A DNA stretch of 64,000 nucleotides from Chitinophagaceae bacterium (GCA_947504605.1 CANNJE010000005.1:1-64000); one strand, 5' to 3'. Numbered from the stretch's first letter, positions 54,081 to 63,196 are shown. The notes: generated from the sequence alone by a model not told the origin. Numbers and translations: made by a program.

Positions 54081-55166
54081 TTATTTAACCTTGTTGAGGT
54101 GTTTTTGTAATACTTTTTTTAATTGTCGTTTTACTATCGCTCCCATTGTATTGCATTTGGAAAAATAGTTACAATCAAAATGACTATTTAATTCCTCTCT
54201 AAGCATTTTTATATTAGAAATGTCAGCTAATTCATCCTTTGCCATGATGTTAAACAATTCCAGCAATTGTTTTCTGCTTGAAAATACCCGAAGTGCCATT
54301 GCTGTTTGTTCTTCGGTTTGATATTGTTTGATAACATCGGCGCTGAGTGTTTTTAATACCAGATCAACGTATTCAAAATTTTCTCTAAAAAATTGTGGCA
54401 GGTAGAAATTTTTTCTTCCTTCGTATGATTGTTGATCAAAGTCGATTGCACGAATGCGGTATTGGTAATCTTCAATATCGGGTGTGATATCAATTACAAA
54501 ATTATAACTGCGCATATCGCCCAATAATCTTGCAAAACAGCGCTCATTGAATTTTACAAATTCCTTGGCTATACGAATCTTATTGGTTTCCGGTTGGTTT
54601 AAATAGTCTTCGAGGAAAACATCTCCGGGTATTCCGGGAATATGTTCTTCTACCAGTGTGTTTTTTTTGTCATACAAAAAAGTGATGCGGTTGGGGCTTA
54701 ATAAATTTTCAAGTTCAAGTCCGTAAATTCTGGAAGCGTCTGCAGTTTTTATATAATAATGATCATAATTATCATTAATCCTGTTTATGATGCGAATCCT
54801 GAAGGGAACACTGTTTCCAAATTCACAGAAGTCTATCCTTTCCACATCAAGGTGTTTAATAAAACTCAGATTTCCTTCGTGTTTTAAAATGGCATATGTT
54901 TTAATCAATCCCTCTCTTAGGTGTTCCATTTCTTTCAGATCATAATTGGCAGTTTCCCAGTGGGTAAGTTTGCCTTTTTTATTTTTTAAAGAGGTTGCAT
55001 ATCGGTGGTTTAGAAGATCCCTGTATGCAATGGGTAATGAAATTTCTCTTCCATACTGACGTAGGTATTTCTGTAAACCCTCACTTACCTTAAACTGATT
55101 CTTCTTTAGTTTAGGTTTGTCAGATTCATTGTTTATTCTGGCATTTATGATATTATCAAATTGCAT
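54081..55166 (-). CDS. Hypothetical protein with protein-kinase-like active-site motifs
   Basis: A 361-residue soluble protein with no named family that I recognise. Residues 137-152 (YYIKTADASRIYGLE) resemble a kinase beta-3 lysine (Lys140) followed by a Glu. Residues 214-222 (LLGDMRSYN) resemble the catalytic loop HGDxxxxN of atypical kinases (Asp217, Asn222). Residues 238-245 (IRAIDFDQ) resemble the metal-binding DFD (Asp242, Asp244). The preceding VEEHIPGIPGDVFLEDYL looks like a kinase hinge and N-lobe end. The C-terminal 90 residues are helical. It could be a small-molecule or protein kinase; without structure comparison that remains inference. Confidence 0.6.
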   Translation of the reverse strand: MQFDNIINARINNESDKPKLKKNQFKVSEGLQKYLRQYGREISLPIAYRDLLNHRYATSLKNKKGKLTHWETANYDLKEMEHLREGLIKTYAILKHEGNLSFIKHLDVERIDFCEFGNSVPFRIRIINRINDNYDHYYIKTADASRIYGLELENLLSPNRITFLYDKKNTLVEEHIPGIPGDVFLEDYLNQPETNKIRIAKEFVKFNERCFARLLGDMRSYNFVIDITPDIEDYQYRIRAIDFDQQSYEGRKNFYLPQFFRENFEYVDLVLKTLSADVIKQYQTEEQTAMALRVFSSRKQLLELFNIMAKDELADISNIKMLREELNSHFDCNYFSKCNTMGAIVKRQLKKVLQKHLNKVK

Positions 55167-55263
55167 AGGATAAAGATACGTTTGAAAATCATTTTAGCTG
55201 CGTATCTTATTAAAGGAACCTCCATCAAATCATTTACTTATTTTTATAAAAACAATTAAAATT

Positions 55264-56940
55264 ATGTCGTTAAAAAGTTCAGTTGATAATTTTAAATTAT
55301 TCTTTAATCTCAGGTTTTGGGCTTCCTTTTTTATGTGTGCTTTCTTTTTTTCGTCTTGCAAGTTTCGGGAAAAAGTGACGTTGCTGGTACATCATGCTAA
55401 TATTTATACGGTTGATAAAACATTTTCTACAGCCGAGGCCATGGCCATTCGGGATGGAAAAATAATTGCTATTGGCAGCAATGATGAATTACTTAAAAAA
55501 TATGAAGGAGAAGAAATACTGGATGCTGGGGGTAAAGTAATCTTTCCTGGATTTATAGATGCGCATTGCCATTTTACAGGGTTTGCAACCGACAAATGGA
55601 AATGCGACCTAGTTGGGACAGTTTCTTGGGAAGAGATCATAAAAAGAATGACTGAATATGGAAAAACTGCACCAATGCAGTGGATCTATGGTCGGGGCTG
55701 GGATCAGAACGATTGGACAGTGAAGGAATACCCTGATACAAAAATTTTAGACAGTCTTTTTCCCGACAGGCCTGTATATTTAAAACGAGTAGATGGGCAT
55801 GCAGCAATAGCTAATAGCGTTGCTTTAAAAATGGCAGGGATCAACGCTGTCACAAAAGTTACTGGAGGTAGTATTGAATTAAAGAACGGACAGCCAACAG
55901 GTATTTTAATTGACAATGCCATGGACTTGGTAGAAAGAAAAATACCGGCTATTAGTGATAGTTTGGCAAAAAAATATTTTGTAGAAATGCAGGCAACATG
56001 TTTTGCAGAAGGACTTACAGGTGTTCATGATTGTGGCGTGAGTGAACATACAATCACATTAATCGAAGAAGCACAAAAGGCTGGTGACCTTAAAATGAAA
56101 ATTTTTGCTTTGCTTTCAGATAACCCGGATTATTACGACCGATGGATAAAAAAGGGACGATATAAAAATGGCCGTTTAACGGTTGGCGGCTTTAAATTAT
56201 ATGCAGATGGCGCATTAGGCAGTAGAGGCGCATGTTTGCTAAATGAGTATAATGATAAAAAAGGCTGGAAAGGCTTTCTGCTAAGTGATAGTTCCTATTA
56301 TATGGACAAAGCAAAAAAACTAGCCGGCAGCAATCTGCAAATGTGTACGCATGCTATTGGCGACAGCGGCAACCGTATGCTGTTAAAAATATATGCTTCA
56401 GTATTAAAAGGAAAAAACAATAAACGTTGGCGTATAGAACATGCGCAGATAGTAAACGAGAATGATTTTACATTTTTTGCAGATTACAGCATCATACCTT
56501 CGGTACAACCAACACATGCTACCAGCGACATGTATTGGGCTGCTGACAGAGTGGGAGCCGAGAGGATGAAAGGAGCATATGCTTACAAAAAATTATTACA
56601 AACTAATAGCTGGATGCCGCTTGGAACCGATTTTCCGGTAGAGTATATTAGCCCTTTTAAAACATTTTTTGCAGCCGTAGTTCGTAAAGACGGAAAAGAT
56701 TTTCCGGCAGGAGGATTTCAAATGGAGAACGCCTTAAGCAGGCAGGAAACCATTCGAGGAATGACAATTTGGGCCGCTAAAGCAGCTTTTGAAGAAAAGG
56801 AAAAAGGGAGTCTTGAAATTGGGAAAGCTGCAGACTTTATTATTCTAGATAATGACCTGATGAAATGTGCAGAATCGACTATATTAAAAACGAAGGTTAT
56901 ACGTAATTATGTGAGTGGTGAATTAGTCTTTAAGCGATGA
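55264..56940 (+). CDS. Amidohydrolase family lipoprotein (YtcJ-like)
   Basis: A 558-residue metal-dependent hydrolase. A lipobox FFSSC at residue 32 predicts a membrane-anchored lipoprotein. The amidohydrolase metal sites are FIDAHCHFTG (His101, His103), THAIGDSGNRM and RIEHAQIVNEND, and ends LGTDFPVEYISP with the final Asp. YTVDKTFSTAEAMAIRDGKIIAIG is the N-terminal beta segment. The family (Amidohydro_3) includes enzymes for N-acyl or imino substrates, so the substrate is open. It is unlinked to its neighbours by operon, with the T9SS gene 171 bases downstream. Confidence 0.9.
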   Translation: MSLKSSVDNFKLFFNLRFWASFFMCAFFFSSCKFREKVTLLVHHANIYTVDKTFSTAEAMAIRDGKIIAIGSNDELLKKYEGEEILDAGGKVIFPGFIDAHCHFTGFATDKWKCDLVGTVSWEEIIKRMTEYGKTAPMQWIYGRGWDQNDWTVKEYPDTKILDSLFPDRPVYLKRVDGHAAIANSVALKMAGINAVTKVTGGSIELKNGQPTGILIDNAMDLVERKIPAISDSLAKKYFVEMQATCFAEGLTGVHDCGVSEHTITLIEEAQKAGDLKMKIFALLSDNPDYYDRWIKKGRYKNGRLTVGGFKLYADGALGSRGACLLNEYNDKKGWKGFLLSDSSYYMDKAKKLAGSNLQMCTHAIGDSGNRMLLKIYASVLKGKNNKRWRIEHAQIVNENDFTFFADYSIIPSVQPTHATSDMYWAADRVGAERMKGAYAYKKLLQTNSWMPLGTDFPVEYISPFKTFFAAVVRKDGKDFPAGGFQMENALSRQETIRGMTIWAAKAAFEEKEKGSLEIGKAADFIILDNDLMKCAESTILKTKVIRNYVSGELVFKR

Positions 56941-57110
56941 TTATTTTATCTAATTTTGGTTTTTCAAACCGCACAAAAACTGCGGTTTTAATTTAAATCA
57001 GAAAATAAAACAACAAGGATTTCGTTCATAGTTTACAGGAGTTTAAGATATGCTAAACTTATTTTCAATTAAAATAAGCGTTAGTGTTAATATCCTTTAG
57101 AACCACAAGC

Positions 57111-60038
57111 ATGATTAATATTTACAGGTTGAGGCCACTGGCCATTATAGTAGCATTGTTACTATCAGTATTTAGTTCATTTAAAACTAATGCTCAGGTA
57201 ATTATTTCGCAATATTACGAGGGTGCCGGTTTCAACAAATGGATAGAGTTAACTAATCTTGGAACGACTGCAGTAAATACTGCCTCTCCACAACTGAAAT
57301 TGGGATTGTGGTCTAGCAATGGTGATACAGGACCAATTAGTTTTTCTTTTCCCCTAAGTCAATCAATTAATTTGACTATTACAATTCCGGCTAAAGGAAC
57401 GGTGTTAATAGGAAATACAGGAAATGGTTCTGAATTGTCGTATTTAACAGCAACAAGTGCAGCTCAAACATCCAATACTGTTATAAATTTTAATGGTAAT
57501 GATGGTGTAGCACTATTAGATGCTTCTGATAATATTATTGATCAGTTTGGCTTGGGGATTAATGCAAAAGATATCAGTTATGTAAGAAATACTTCTGTTA
57601 CATCTCCGTCTGCAACTTATCTGGGAAGTGAATGGGCAAGCGCCAGTTTAGCTACTGTAAATGCTGCATTGTTTGGCAACAGTATCAGGTTGGGATATCA
57701 TTTATCTGTTGCATGTGCTTATCCGGCAGTTCAGCCTACGGCTCTTGCTTTTAATACATCTACATCATCTGTCATCAGCGGTTCGTTTGTTGCTGCAGCC
57801 AATGTGGATGAATACTTGGTAGTACAAAGTACCAACCCTGCTTATGCAGATGAACCTGTGGATGGTAATGTTTATAATATTGGCAATGTGATAGGAGATG
57901 GAATTGTTGTAGGCAGAAGTAATGCAACTACATTCAGTAGCATAGGGCTGTCTGCGAGTACTAATTATTATTATTATATTTTTTCTGTAAACAGTAATTG
58001 TATTGGTGGTCCTCTTTATTTGGTAGCATCTCCTTTGTCTGGAACTAAAGCAACCTTATCAAGCGCCTGTTCAACACCTTCCTCACAACCAACTTTATTG
58101 GCATTTGGCAATACAACTACCAATTCTATAGCGGGGTCTTTTACCGGTTCCGGGGCCGATGAATACTTGGTGATAAAAAGTACAAGTAATGCATTGTCTG
58201 CAACACCAGCAGACGGTACGGTATATACAGCAGGAGAAAATTTTGGAGGTGGCACAGTTGTGAGCAGGGCTGCTACTACTAATTTTATTGCCAGTGGCTT
58301 AACTGTATTTACCAATTATTATTTCTTTATTTATGCTGTAAACAGCAATTGTATTGGTGGGCCAAAATACCTGACGCTATCACCTTTGTTTGGTAACAAG
58401 AGCACTAATAGTAGTGCTTCTGGAGCTTTGAATGTATATTTTGGAAACCTGCATTCACACAGCAGTTATTCTGATGGTAATGCGGATGATGTTTCTAAAT
58501 TGCCATCGGATGATTATGCTTTTGCAAAAAATTCGATGTGTATGGATTTTTTGGGTATCAGCGAACATAATCATCCCGGTGCCGGTATGCAATTGGCTAG
58601 CTGGGCACCAGGAAAAACACAGTCAGCAGCAGCCACCAGTTCTAATTTTGTCGCATTACATGGTATGGAGTGGGGCGTTATTAGTGGTGGAGGGCATGTT
58701 ATCGTATACGGTATCGACTCTTTGATTGGCTGGGATGCAGGTCAATATCAGATTTATGTTCCCAAAAGTCTTTATATGGGTACAGGGGGATTGTTTGATA
58801 TTTTGAACAGGCACGGTGGTAATGCACTGGGCTATCTTGCACACCCAAACAGTACTGATTTTAATGATATTTTAGGAAGCGGATATGATCTTAGTGCTGA
58901 TGAAGCTATTGTAGGCTCTACTGTAGAATCGGGGCCTGCATTTTCAATAAATACAACTTATTCAGAACCTGCTTCAATGGCTGATTTGGGTTATTACAGA
59001 AGTATGCTGGCAAAGGGTTATCATCTTGGTCCAACCATTGATCACGACAACCATAATATGACATTTGGAAGAACGGCTAAAACAAGGCTTGCCATTCTTG
59101 CACCTGCATTATCAGAAAATGATTTACTGGATGCGATGAGGCGTATGCGATTTTATGCCTCGGAGGATTGTAATGCAAGGGTTACTTTTAATATCAATTC
59201 TCAGCCCATTGGAAGTATACTTACTCAACCCGGTGCTCCCTTTATAACTGTTAATACGGTTACAACTGCTCCGGTTTTATCCATTAAATTAATGAGTGGT
59301 GTGCCGGGAAGCGGCACTGCTGCTATAGAAATTACCAATTCAACAACTGCTAGTCTGAGTTATTCGGATCTAAGCCTTACTAATTTAAACCAGCGTTATT
59401 ATTACCTTGATATTACAGAAACAGATGGTACCCGCATCATAACTGCGCCCATATGGTACAGTAGGGATGATGCCATTGTACTTGCTTCGCCAACCATTAC
59501 TTCCTTTTTTGCAGTAAACGAAAAAGAAAGGGTTGTATTAAAATGGACAACCCAAAATGAAAGCAATAATGAAAGCTTTATGGTAGAACGCTCTACAGAT
59601 TTTGGACGTACTTATTTTACAATATGTAGTGTGGCTGGTAAAGGATATAATGATTTTATGAACACCTATGCATTTTCGGATATTCTGCCATTTGCGGGAG
59701 TTGCTTATTACAGATTGGTGCAGCGTAAGACAACCGGCGAACTACATTTTTCTGATGTTAGAATTGTAGATCGTGGAAAAAGAGCACAAACCTATTTTAC
59801 GATTTATCCAAATCCGGTTCAGGGAATTCTTACGATTAAAATGGTGGCGGCGTTACCAGAGAATGCTGTATTTGAAATATTTGATATGAGTGGTCGAAAG
59901 GTTGCTGTGAAAAATATAAAAATTATTACAGGAGAGCAAAACATATCAATGGATATGAGTCATTTGATTAAGGGAACGTATTTAATAAAAATACAGGCGG
60001 GTAACAAAACATCTACCCAGCTGCTTAATAAATTATAA
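57111..60038 (+). CDS. T9SS-exported PHP-type hydrolase (CehA/McbA-like) with lamin tail domain
   Basis: A 975-residue secreted protein. The order is: signal peptide (to about 28, FKTNAQ), a lamin-tail-like domain (VIISQYYEGAGFNKWIELTN, to about 200), two Fn3-like repeats of about 110 residues (VDEYLVVQSTNPAYA and ADEYLVIKSTSNALS), then a PHP-type metallohydrolase. The last has GNLHSHSSYSDGN (447-459), GISEHNHPG, LHGMEWG and TIDHDNHNM, with multiple metal-ligand His, Asp and Glu residues. An Fn3-like part and a type A T9SS C-terminal sorting domain (YPNPVQGILTIKM ... HLIKGTYLIKIQ, last 80 residues) follow. Probably a surface phosphoesterase; substrate unknown. The ATG at 57111 was chosen over GTG 57084. 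Confidence 0.87.
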   Translation: MINIYRLRPLAIIVALLLSVFSSFKTNAQVIISQYYEGAGFNKWIELTNLGTTAVNTASPQLKLGLWSSNGDTGPISFSFPLSQSINLTITIPAKGTVLIGNTGNGSELSYLTATSAAQTSNTVINFNGNDGVALLDASDNIIDQFGLGINAKDISYVRNTSVTSPSATYLGSEWASASLATVNAALFGNSIRLGYHLSVACAYPAVQPTALAFNTSTSSVISGSFVAAANVDEYLVVQSTNPAYADEPVDGNVYNIGNVIGDGIVVGRSNATTFSSIGLSASTNYYYYIFSVNSNCIGGPLYLVASPLSGTKATLSSACSTPSSQPTLLAFGNTTTNSIAGSFTGSGADEYLVIKSTSNALSATPADGTVYTAGENFGGGTVVSRAATTNFIASGLTVFTNYYFFIYAVNSNCIGGPKYLTLSPLFGNKSTNSSASGALNVYFGNLHSHSSYSDGNADDVSKLPSDDYAFAKNSMCMDFLGISEHNHPGAGMQLASWAPGKTQSAAATSSNFVALHGMEWGVISGGGHVIVYGIDSLIGWDAGQYQIYVPKSLYMGTGGLFDILNRHGGNALGYLAHPNSTDFNDILGSGYDLSADEAIVGSTVESGPAFSINTTYSEPASMADLGYYRSMLAKGYHLGPTIDHDNHNMTFGRTAKTRLAILAPALSENDLLDAMRRMRFYASEDCNARVTFNINSQPIGSILTQPGAPFITVNTVTTAPVLSIKLMSGVPGSGTAAIEITNSTTASLSYSDLSLTNLNQRYYYLDITETDGTRIITAPIWYSRDDAIVLASPTITSFFAVNEKERVVLKWTTQNESNNESFMVERSTDFGRTYFTICSVAGKGYNDFMNTYAFSDILPFAGVAYYRLVQRKTTGELHFSDVRIVDRGKRAQTYFTIYPNPVQGILTIKMVAALPENAVFEIFDMSGRKVAVKNIKIITGEQNISMDMSHLIKGTYLIKIQAGNKTSTQLLNKL

Positions 60039-60055
60039 AAGAAAATCCGATTTGT

Positions 60056-60085
60056 AAAGGCCCGGCATGTATGTCGGGCCTTTTT
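60056..60085. terminator. Terminator between the T9SS hydrolase gene and the minus-strand membrane gene
   Basis: AAAGGCCCG and CGGGCCTTT form a nine-pair stem with a ten-base loop, followed by TTT on the plus strand. It serves the convergent genes ending at 60038 and 60091. Confidence 0.85.
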
Positions 60086-60090
60086 ATGCT

Positions 60091-60753
60091 TTATTTATCA
60101 TCTTCGTCTTTCATAAATAAAAATTCTGCTTTGGTTATCCAAGAAAAACCAAATGCCATTAGGGCAAGGGATTCGAGCCAAAATACAGGATGTAAAGATT
60201 TACTCAGCGTTTCAAAAAAATACATACTTACGGCAATGCCAATAATGCATACAATCATAATAATGCCACAAACAAGATAAACCCTGTTTCGGTTATCTTT
60301 TTGTTTGGTGCGATTACCTGGTCCGGATTTTCTGAAAAGATAAATGGAGAAAAAAATAAAGACAGAAAAAAGCAGGGTAGCAAAAACAAAATGCATGCTA
60401 TGAACCAAATCATTGTTACTGGTTGTTGGGAATAGCGCTACACCTAGTGCGAAAATGCAGCCAAGGTTGGCGGTTATGCTGTCAATCCGCTCATATCCTT
60501 TATAAGCCATCAAAAAAAAGCCAAGGACAAAAAGGATGCCCACTAAAATATCTCCGGCTGTTCCATTATCATAATAATCACTAACCGATAACTCAATAGC
60601 CAAAGTATTATTGGTAATCAGATTACCGCAGATAAGTAACAAAGGCAGTAATATACCTGTGGCGCCAATTAAAATTCGAAGGGCGTAGTAGGAAATGATC
60701 TGATTATTTGTTGTTGGTTTTTTAATAGCAGAGGTTATATTTTTATTCATCAT
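60091..60753 (-). CDS. Six- to seven-helix membrane protein (DUF998-like)
   Basis: A 220-residue membrane protein. Its pattern is ALRILIGATGILLPLLLICGN, LSVSDYYDNGTAGDILVGILFVLGFFLMAYKGYERIDSI (in part: GDILVGILFVLGFFLMAYKG), MHFVFATLLFSVFIFFSIYLF and a last helix near 200. The N-terminal part after helix 1 with SxYY and a following GxFL-YKG resembles DUF998 proteins, which have no established function. ATG at 60753 or 60750. No operon partner: the next gene upstream is the ribosomal operon on the other strand. Confidence 0.65.
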   Translation of the reverse strand: MMNKNITSAIKKPTTNNQIISYYALRILIGATGILLPLLLICGNLITNNTLAIELSVSDYYDNGTAGDILVGILFVLGFFLMAYKGYERIDSITANLGCIFALGVALFPTTSNNDLVHSMHFVFATLLFSVFIFFSIYLFRKSGPGNRTKQKDNRNRVYLVCGIIMIVCIIGIAVSMYFFETLSKSLHPVFWLESLALMAFGFSWITKAEFLFMKDEDDK

Positions 60754-60995
60754 TAAAAAGTTTAGGTGGGAAAGATTGCTTCATCGAATAACTATAATAT
60801 AAAACCTAAATACAATATAATACTTGCTTTTTATATATGCAAGTCATAAAGGGTTTAATGCTGTTGTTTAAGCAGTTTGCTATCAAAAATGACTGATTTT
60901 ACACATTTATTTGATTAGATATAAAATAAATGTCAAAATATTTACTGATTATCAATGCGTTGTAAACTATGCTTAAAAAATACTTATTAATTTCT

Positions 60996-61027
60996 TTGGA
61001 AATGAGACTGCATCCCCCCTACCTTCG
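60996..61027 (+). promoter_or_regulatory. Promoter of the rplM ribosomal operon
   Basis: TTG (60996-60998), a 21-base spacer and TACCTTCG (61020-61027) fit the Bacteroidota -33/-7 layout with one substitution in the TTTG part. The ATG of rplM is 56 bases further. The rest of the 330-base gap 60754-60995 shows no gene. Confidence 0.6.
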
Positions 61028-61041
61028 CAATCCAAATTTTA

Positions 61042-61065
61042 AACCGTCGGGGATAGCTGACGGTT
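61042..61065 (+). promoter_or_regulatory. Hairpin in the rplM leader
   Basis: AACCGTC (61042-61048) and GACGGTT (61059-61065) form a perfect seven-pair stem with a ten-base loop, located between the promoter and the rplM ATG. No T run follows, so it is not a terminator. It may be a ribosomal-protein autoregulatory site; no known L13 leader motif from other phyla is recognised. Confidence 0.45.
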
Positions 61066-61083
61066 CATCTAAAAAAAAGAACA

Positions 61084-61539
61084 ATGAGCAAATTACATTT
61101 CACCACTAAACATGCGAACGAGGCTACCGTAAAACACGACTGGTACGTTGTGGATGGTACTAATCAAACCGTTGGTCGTATGTGCGCAAAAATTGCGTCC
61201 GTTCTCCGTGGTAAGAACAAAGCCTATTACACCCCACATGTTGATTGTGGAGATTTTATTATCGTTATTAACTGTGAAAAAGTAAAATTCACGGGTAATA
61301 AAATGGATGATAAAGAGTATTTAACTTTTAGTGGTTATCCCGGAGGTCAAAAAGGGGAAACTGCCAAAAATTTATTGAAGCGCAGACCTGAAGTGGTTAT
61401 CGAAAGAGCCGTAAAGGGTATGTTGCCTAAAAATCGTTTGGGTCGCCAGATGTACAAAAAATTATTTGTATATGCAGGTTCAGAACATCCACATGGCGCA
61501 CAGAAGCCAGCCGAGTTAACCTTTAATAAAATTAAATAA
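61084..61539 (+). CDS. rplM: Large ribosomal subunit protein uL13
   Basis: A 151-residue ribosomal protein that binds 23S rRNA early in 50S assembly. Family segments [27 protein letters not shown], with the conserved core [20 protein letters not shown] and [18 protein letters not shown], are present, as are [24 protein letters not shown] and [13 protein letters not shown]. It is the first gene of the rplM-rpsI-rpsB-tsf run, which is the conserved Bacteroidota order, with its own promoter and leader hairpin. Confidence 0.97.
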   Translation: MSKLHFTTKHANEATVKHDWYVVDGTNQTVGRMCAKIASVLRGKNKAYYTPHVDCGDFIIVINCEKVKFTGNKMDDKEYLTFSGYPGGQKGETAKNLLKRRPEVVIERAVKGMLPKNRLGRQMYKKLFVYAGSEHPHGAQKPAELTFNKIK

Positions 61540-61596
61540 TTAAATAAGCTGTTAACCGATAGCTACTAGCTGTTGGGGAAAGCAAAAAAAATAACA

Positions 61597-61986
61597 ATGG
61601 AAAAGCAAAAAAACGCAGTTGGCCGCAGAAAAGAAGCCGTAACACGTGTTTTCCTTAGCAAAGGAGAGGGTGCCATTACCGTAAACGGAAAAGACTATAA
61701 AGTATATTTTCCGTTGGTATACCTGCAAAATCAGGTAGAAGCCCCATTAAAAACAGTAGAAGCTTCTGATAAATTTAATGTAGTTGTAAACGCTACAGGT
61801 GGTGGTGTAAAAGGACAGGCAGAAGCAACCAAATTAGGTATTGCACGTGCATTACTTGAAGTAAGTGCTGATTATCGCCCGGCTTTAAAAGCTGCTGGTT
61901 TATTAAAGCGTGACCCACGTGCTGTAGAGCGTAAAAAACCAGGTCGCAAAAAAGCAAGAAAGAGCTTCCAGTTCAGCAAACGTTAA
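61597..61986 (+). CDS. rpsI: Small ribosomal subunit protein uS9
   Basis: A 129-residue ribosomal protein. The N-terminal AVGRRKEAVTRVFLSKGEG and the central NVVVNATGGGVKGQAEATKLGIARAL are diagnostic. The basic C-terminal tail KKPGRKKARKSFQFSKR reaches the P-site tRNA. The ATG at 61597 was chosen over an upstream TTG at 61573 because it starts the conserved sequence. It follows rplM by 57 bases. Confidence 0.97.
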   Translation: MEKQKNAVGRRKEAVTRVFLSKGEGAITVNGKDYKVYFPLVYLQNQVEAPLKTVEASDKFNVVVNATGGGVKGQAEATKLGIARALLEVSADYRPALKAAGLLKRDPRAVERKKPGRKKARKSFQFSKR

Positions 61987-61990
61987 TAAA

Positions 61991-62061
61991 TGGATACTGG
62001 ATACAAGATGCCGGATACAGGATATTATTCTTATCAGGAATCCTGGATCCCGGATCTGGTA
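61991..62061. repeat. Heptad GGATAC repeat block forming an imperfect stem-loop
   Basis: Five consecutive seven-base units read TGGATAC, TGGATAC, AAGATGC, CGGATAC, AGGATAT (61991-62025). After a short gap three more units, TCCTGGA, TCCCGGA, TCTGGTA (62041-62061), are in the opposite orientation. The two blocks can pair (CCGGAT with ATCCCGG, CAGGATA with TCCTG). The element lies between rpsI and rpsB. Its regularity is not explained by coding or a terminator. Confidence 0.65.
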
Positions 62062-62094
62062 TCAAATTTTAAAAAAATACTTTAATAATAAACA

Positions 62095-62982
62095 ATGGAA
62101 AATAACACTTCCTTACAACAGCAACTTTTAGAAGCAGGCGTTCACTTTGGTCACTTAAAGAAAAAGTGGAATCCTAAAATGTTGCCTTACATTTTTGCTG
62201 AAAAGAAAGGTATTCACATCATCGATCTTAATAAAACTGTAGAAGGTTTGCAAGAAGCTGCAGCAGCTATGAAAGCTATTGCTCGCAGTGGTAAAAAGAT
62301 CATGTTTGTTGCTACTAAAAAACAAGCAAAAGAAATTGTGCAAGAAAGCGCAAAACGTGTAAACATGCCTTTTGTTACAGAACGCTGGTTGGGCGGTATG
62401 CTTACCAACTTCAATACTGTTCGTAAGAGCGTAAAGAAAATGCAGAGCATTGAAAAAATGCTTGCTGATGGTAGCGCAGAAAGTCTTAACAAAAAGGAAA
62501 GACTAACGCTTACTCGTGAAAAAGAAAAGATGGAAAAAGTATTGAGCGGTATTGCTCAAATCAGCCGTGTTCCGGCAGCTTTGTTCCTGGTAGATATTGG
62601 ACACGAGCACATTGCACTTGCTGAAGCAAAACGTTTAAACGTGACTACTTTCGGAATGGTAGATACCAACTGTGATCCAAACAAAGTTGATTTTGCTATC
62701 CCTGCAAATGATGATGCTACTAAATCTATTTCTATCATCGTAAACTATATCACTGCAGCAATTGCCGAAGGTTTGGCAGAGCGTTTAGCTGATAAAGATG
62801 ATGATGATCATAACGACAGCGACGAAACTCCTGAAGCTAAAGCAGCACGTTTTGAACAAAAACAAGGCGAAGGTGATGACAGAGGTAAGCGTGCACGAGG
62901 TGCAGCTCCAACCAAACGTCGTGTTCCGGGTCCTGGTGCAGGTGGAAGAAGACCAGCTGGCGGCCCAGGTGGTACGAGATAA
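62095..62982 (+). CDS. rpsB: Small ribosomal subunit protein uS2 with extended C-terminal tail
   Basis: A 295-residue ribosomal protein. The S2 core has LLEAGVHFGHLKKKWNPKM, VATKKQAKEIVQESAKRV, VTERWLGGMLTNFNTVRKSV and the C-terminal NYITAAIAEGLAERL. It is longer than the 240-residue E. coli protein by a tail of about 60 residues. That tail is acidic first (DKDDDDHNDSDE) and then basic and Gly/Pro/Arg-rich (KRRVPGPGAGGRRPAGGPGG). Such tails are known in Bacteroidota uS2 and may bind RNA. It is followed by tsf. Confidence 0.96.
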   Translation: MENNTSLQQQLLEAGVHFGHLKKKWNPKMLPYIFAEKKGIHIIDLNKTVEGLQEAAAAMKAIARSGKKIMFVATKKQAKEIVQESAKRVNMPFVTERWLGGMLTNFNTVRKSVKKMQSIEKMLADGSAESLNKKERLTLTREKEKMEKVLSGIAQISRVPAALFLVDIGHEHIALAEAKRLNVTTFGMVDTNCDPNKVDFAIPANDDATKSISIIVNYITAAIAEGLAERLADKDDDDHNDSDETPEAKAARFEQKQGEGDDRGKRARGAAPTKRRVPGPGAGGRRPAGGPGGTR

Positions 62983-63196
62983 AATCAGGCTTTGTTCAAA
63001 TGAAGTAGAGGGGAATTAAACCTTTTTTTAACTAGGTTTTTTCTCTAACGACTTCATAAAAGTTGGTCTTTATTTTGGTAAACACTATTTATCCAAACAG
63101 GTAAATAAAAAGTTCTTTAATTCAATTAATAATCTTTAAAATCAAGTATCTCTTAGCCCGATTCACTTTGGGGAATGCGATACAGGAGGTTTTATT

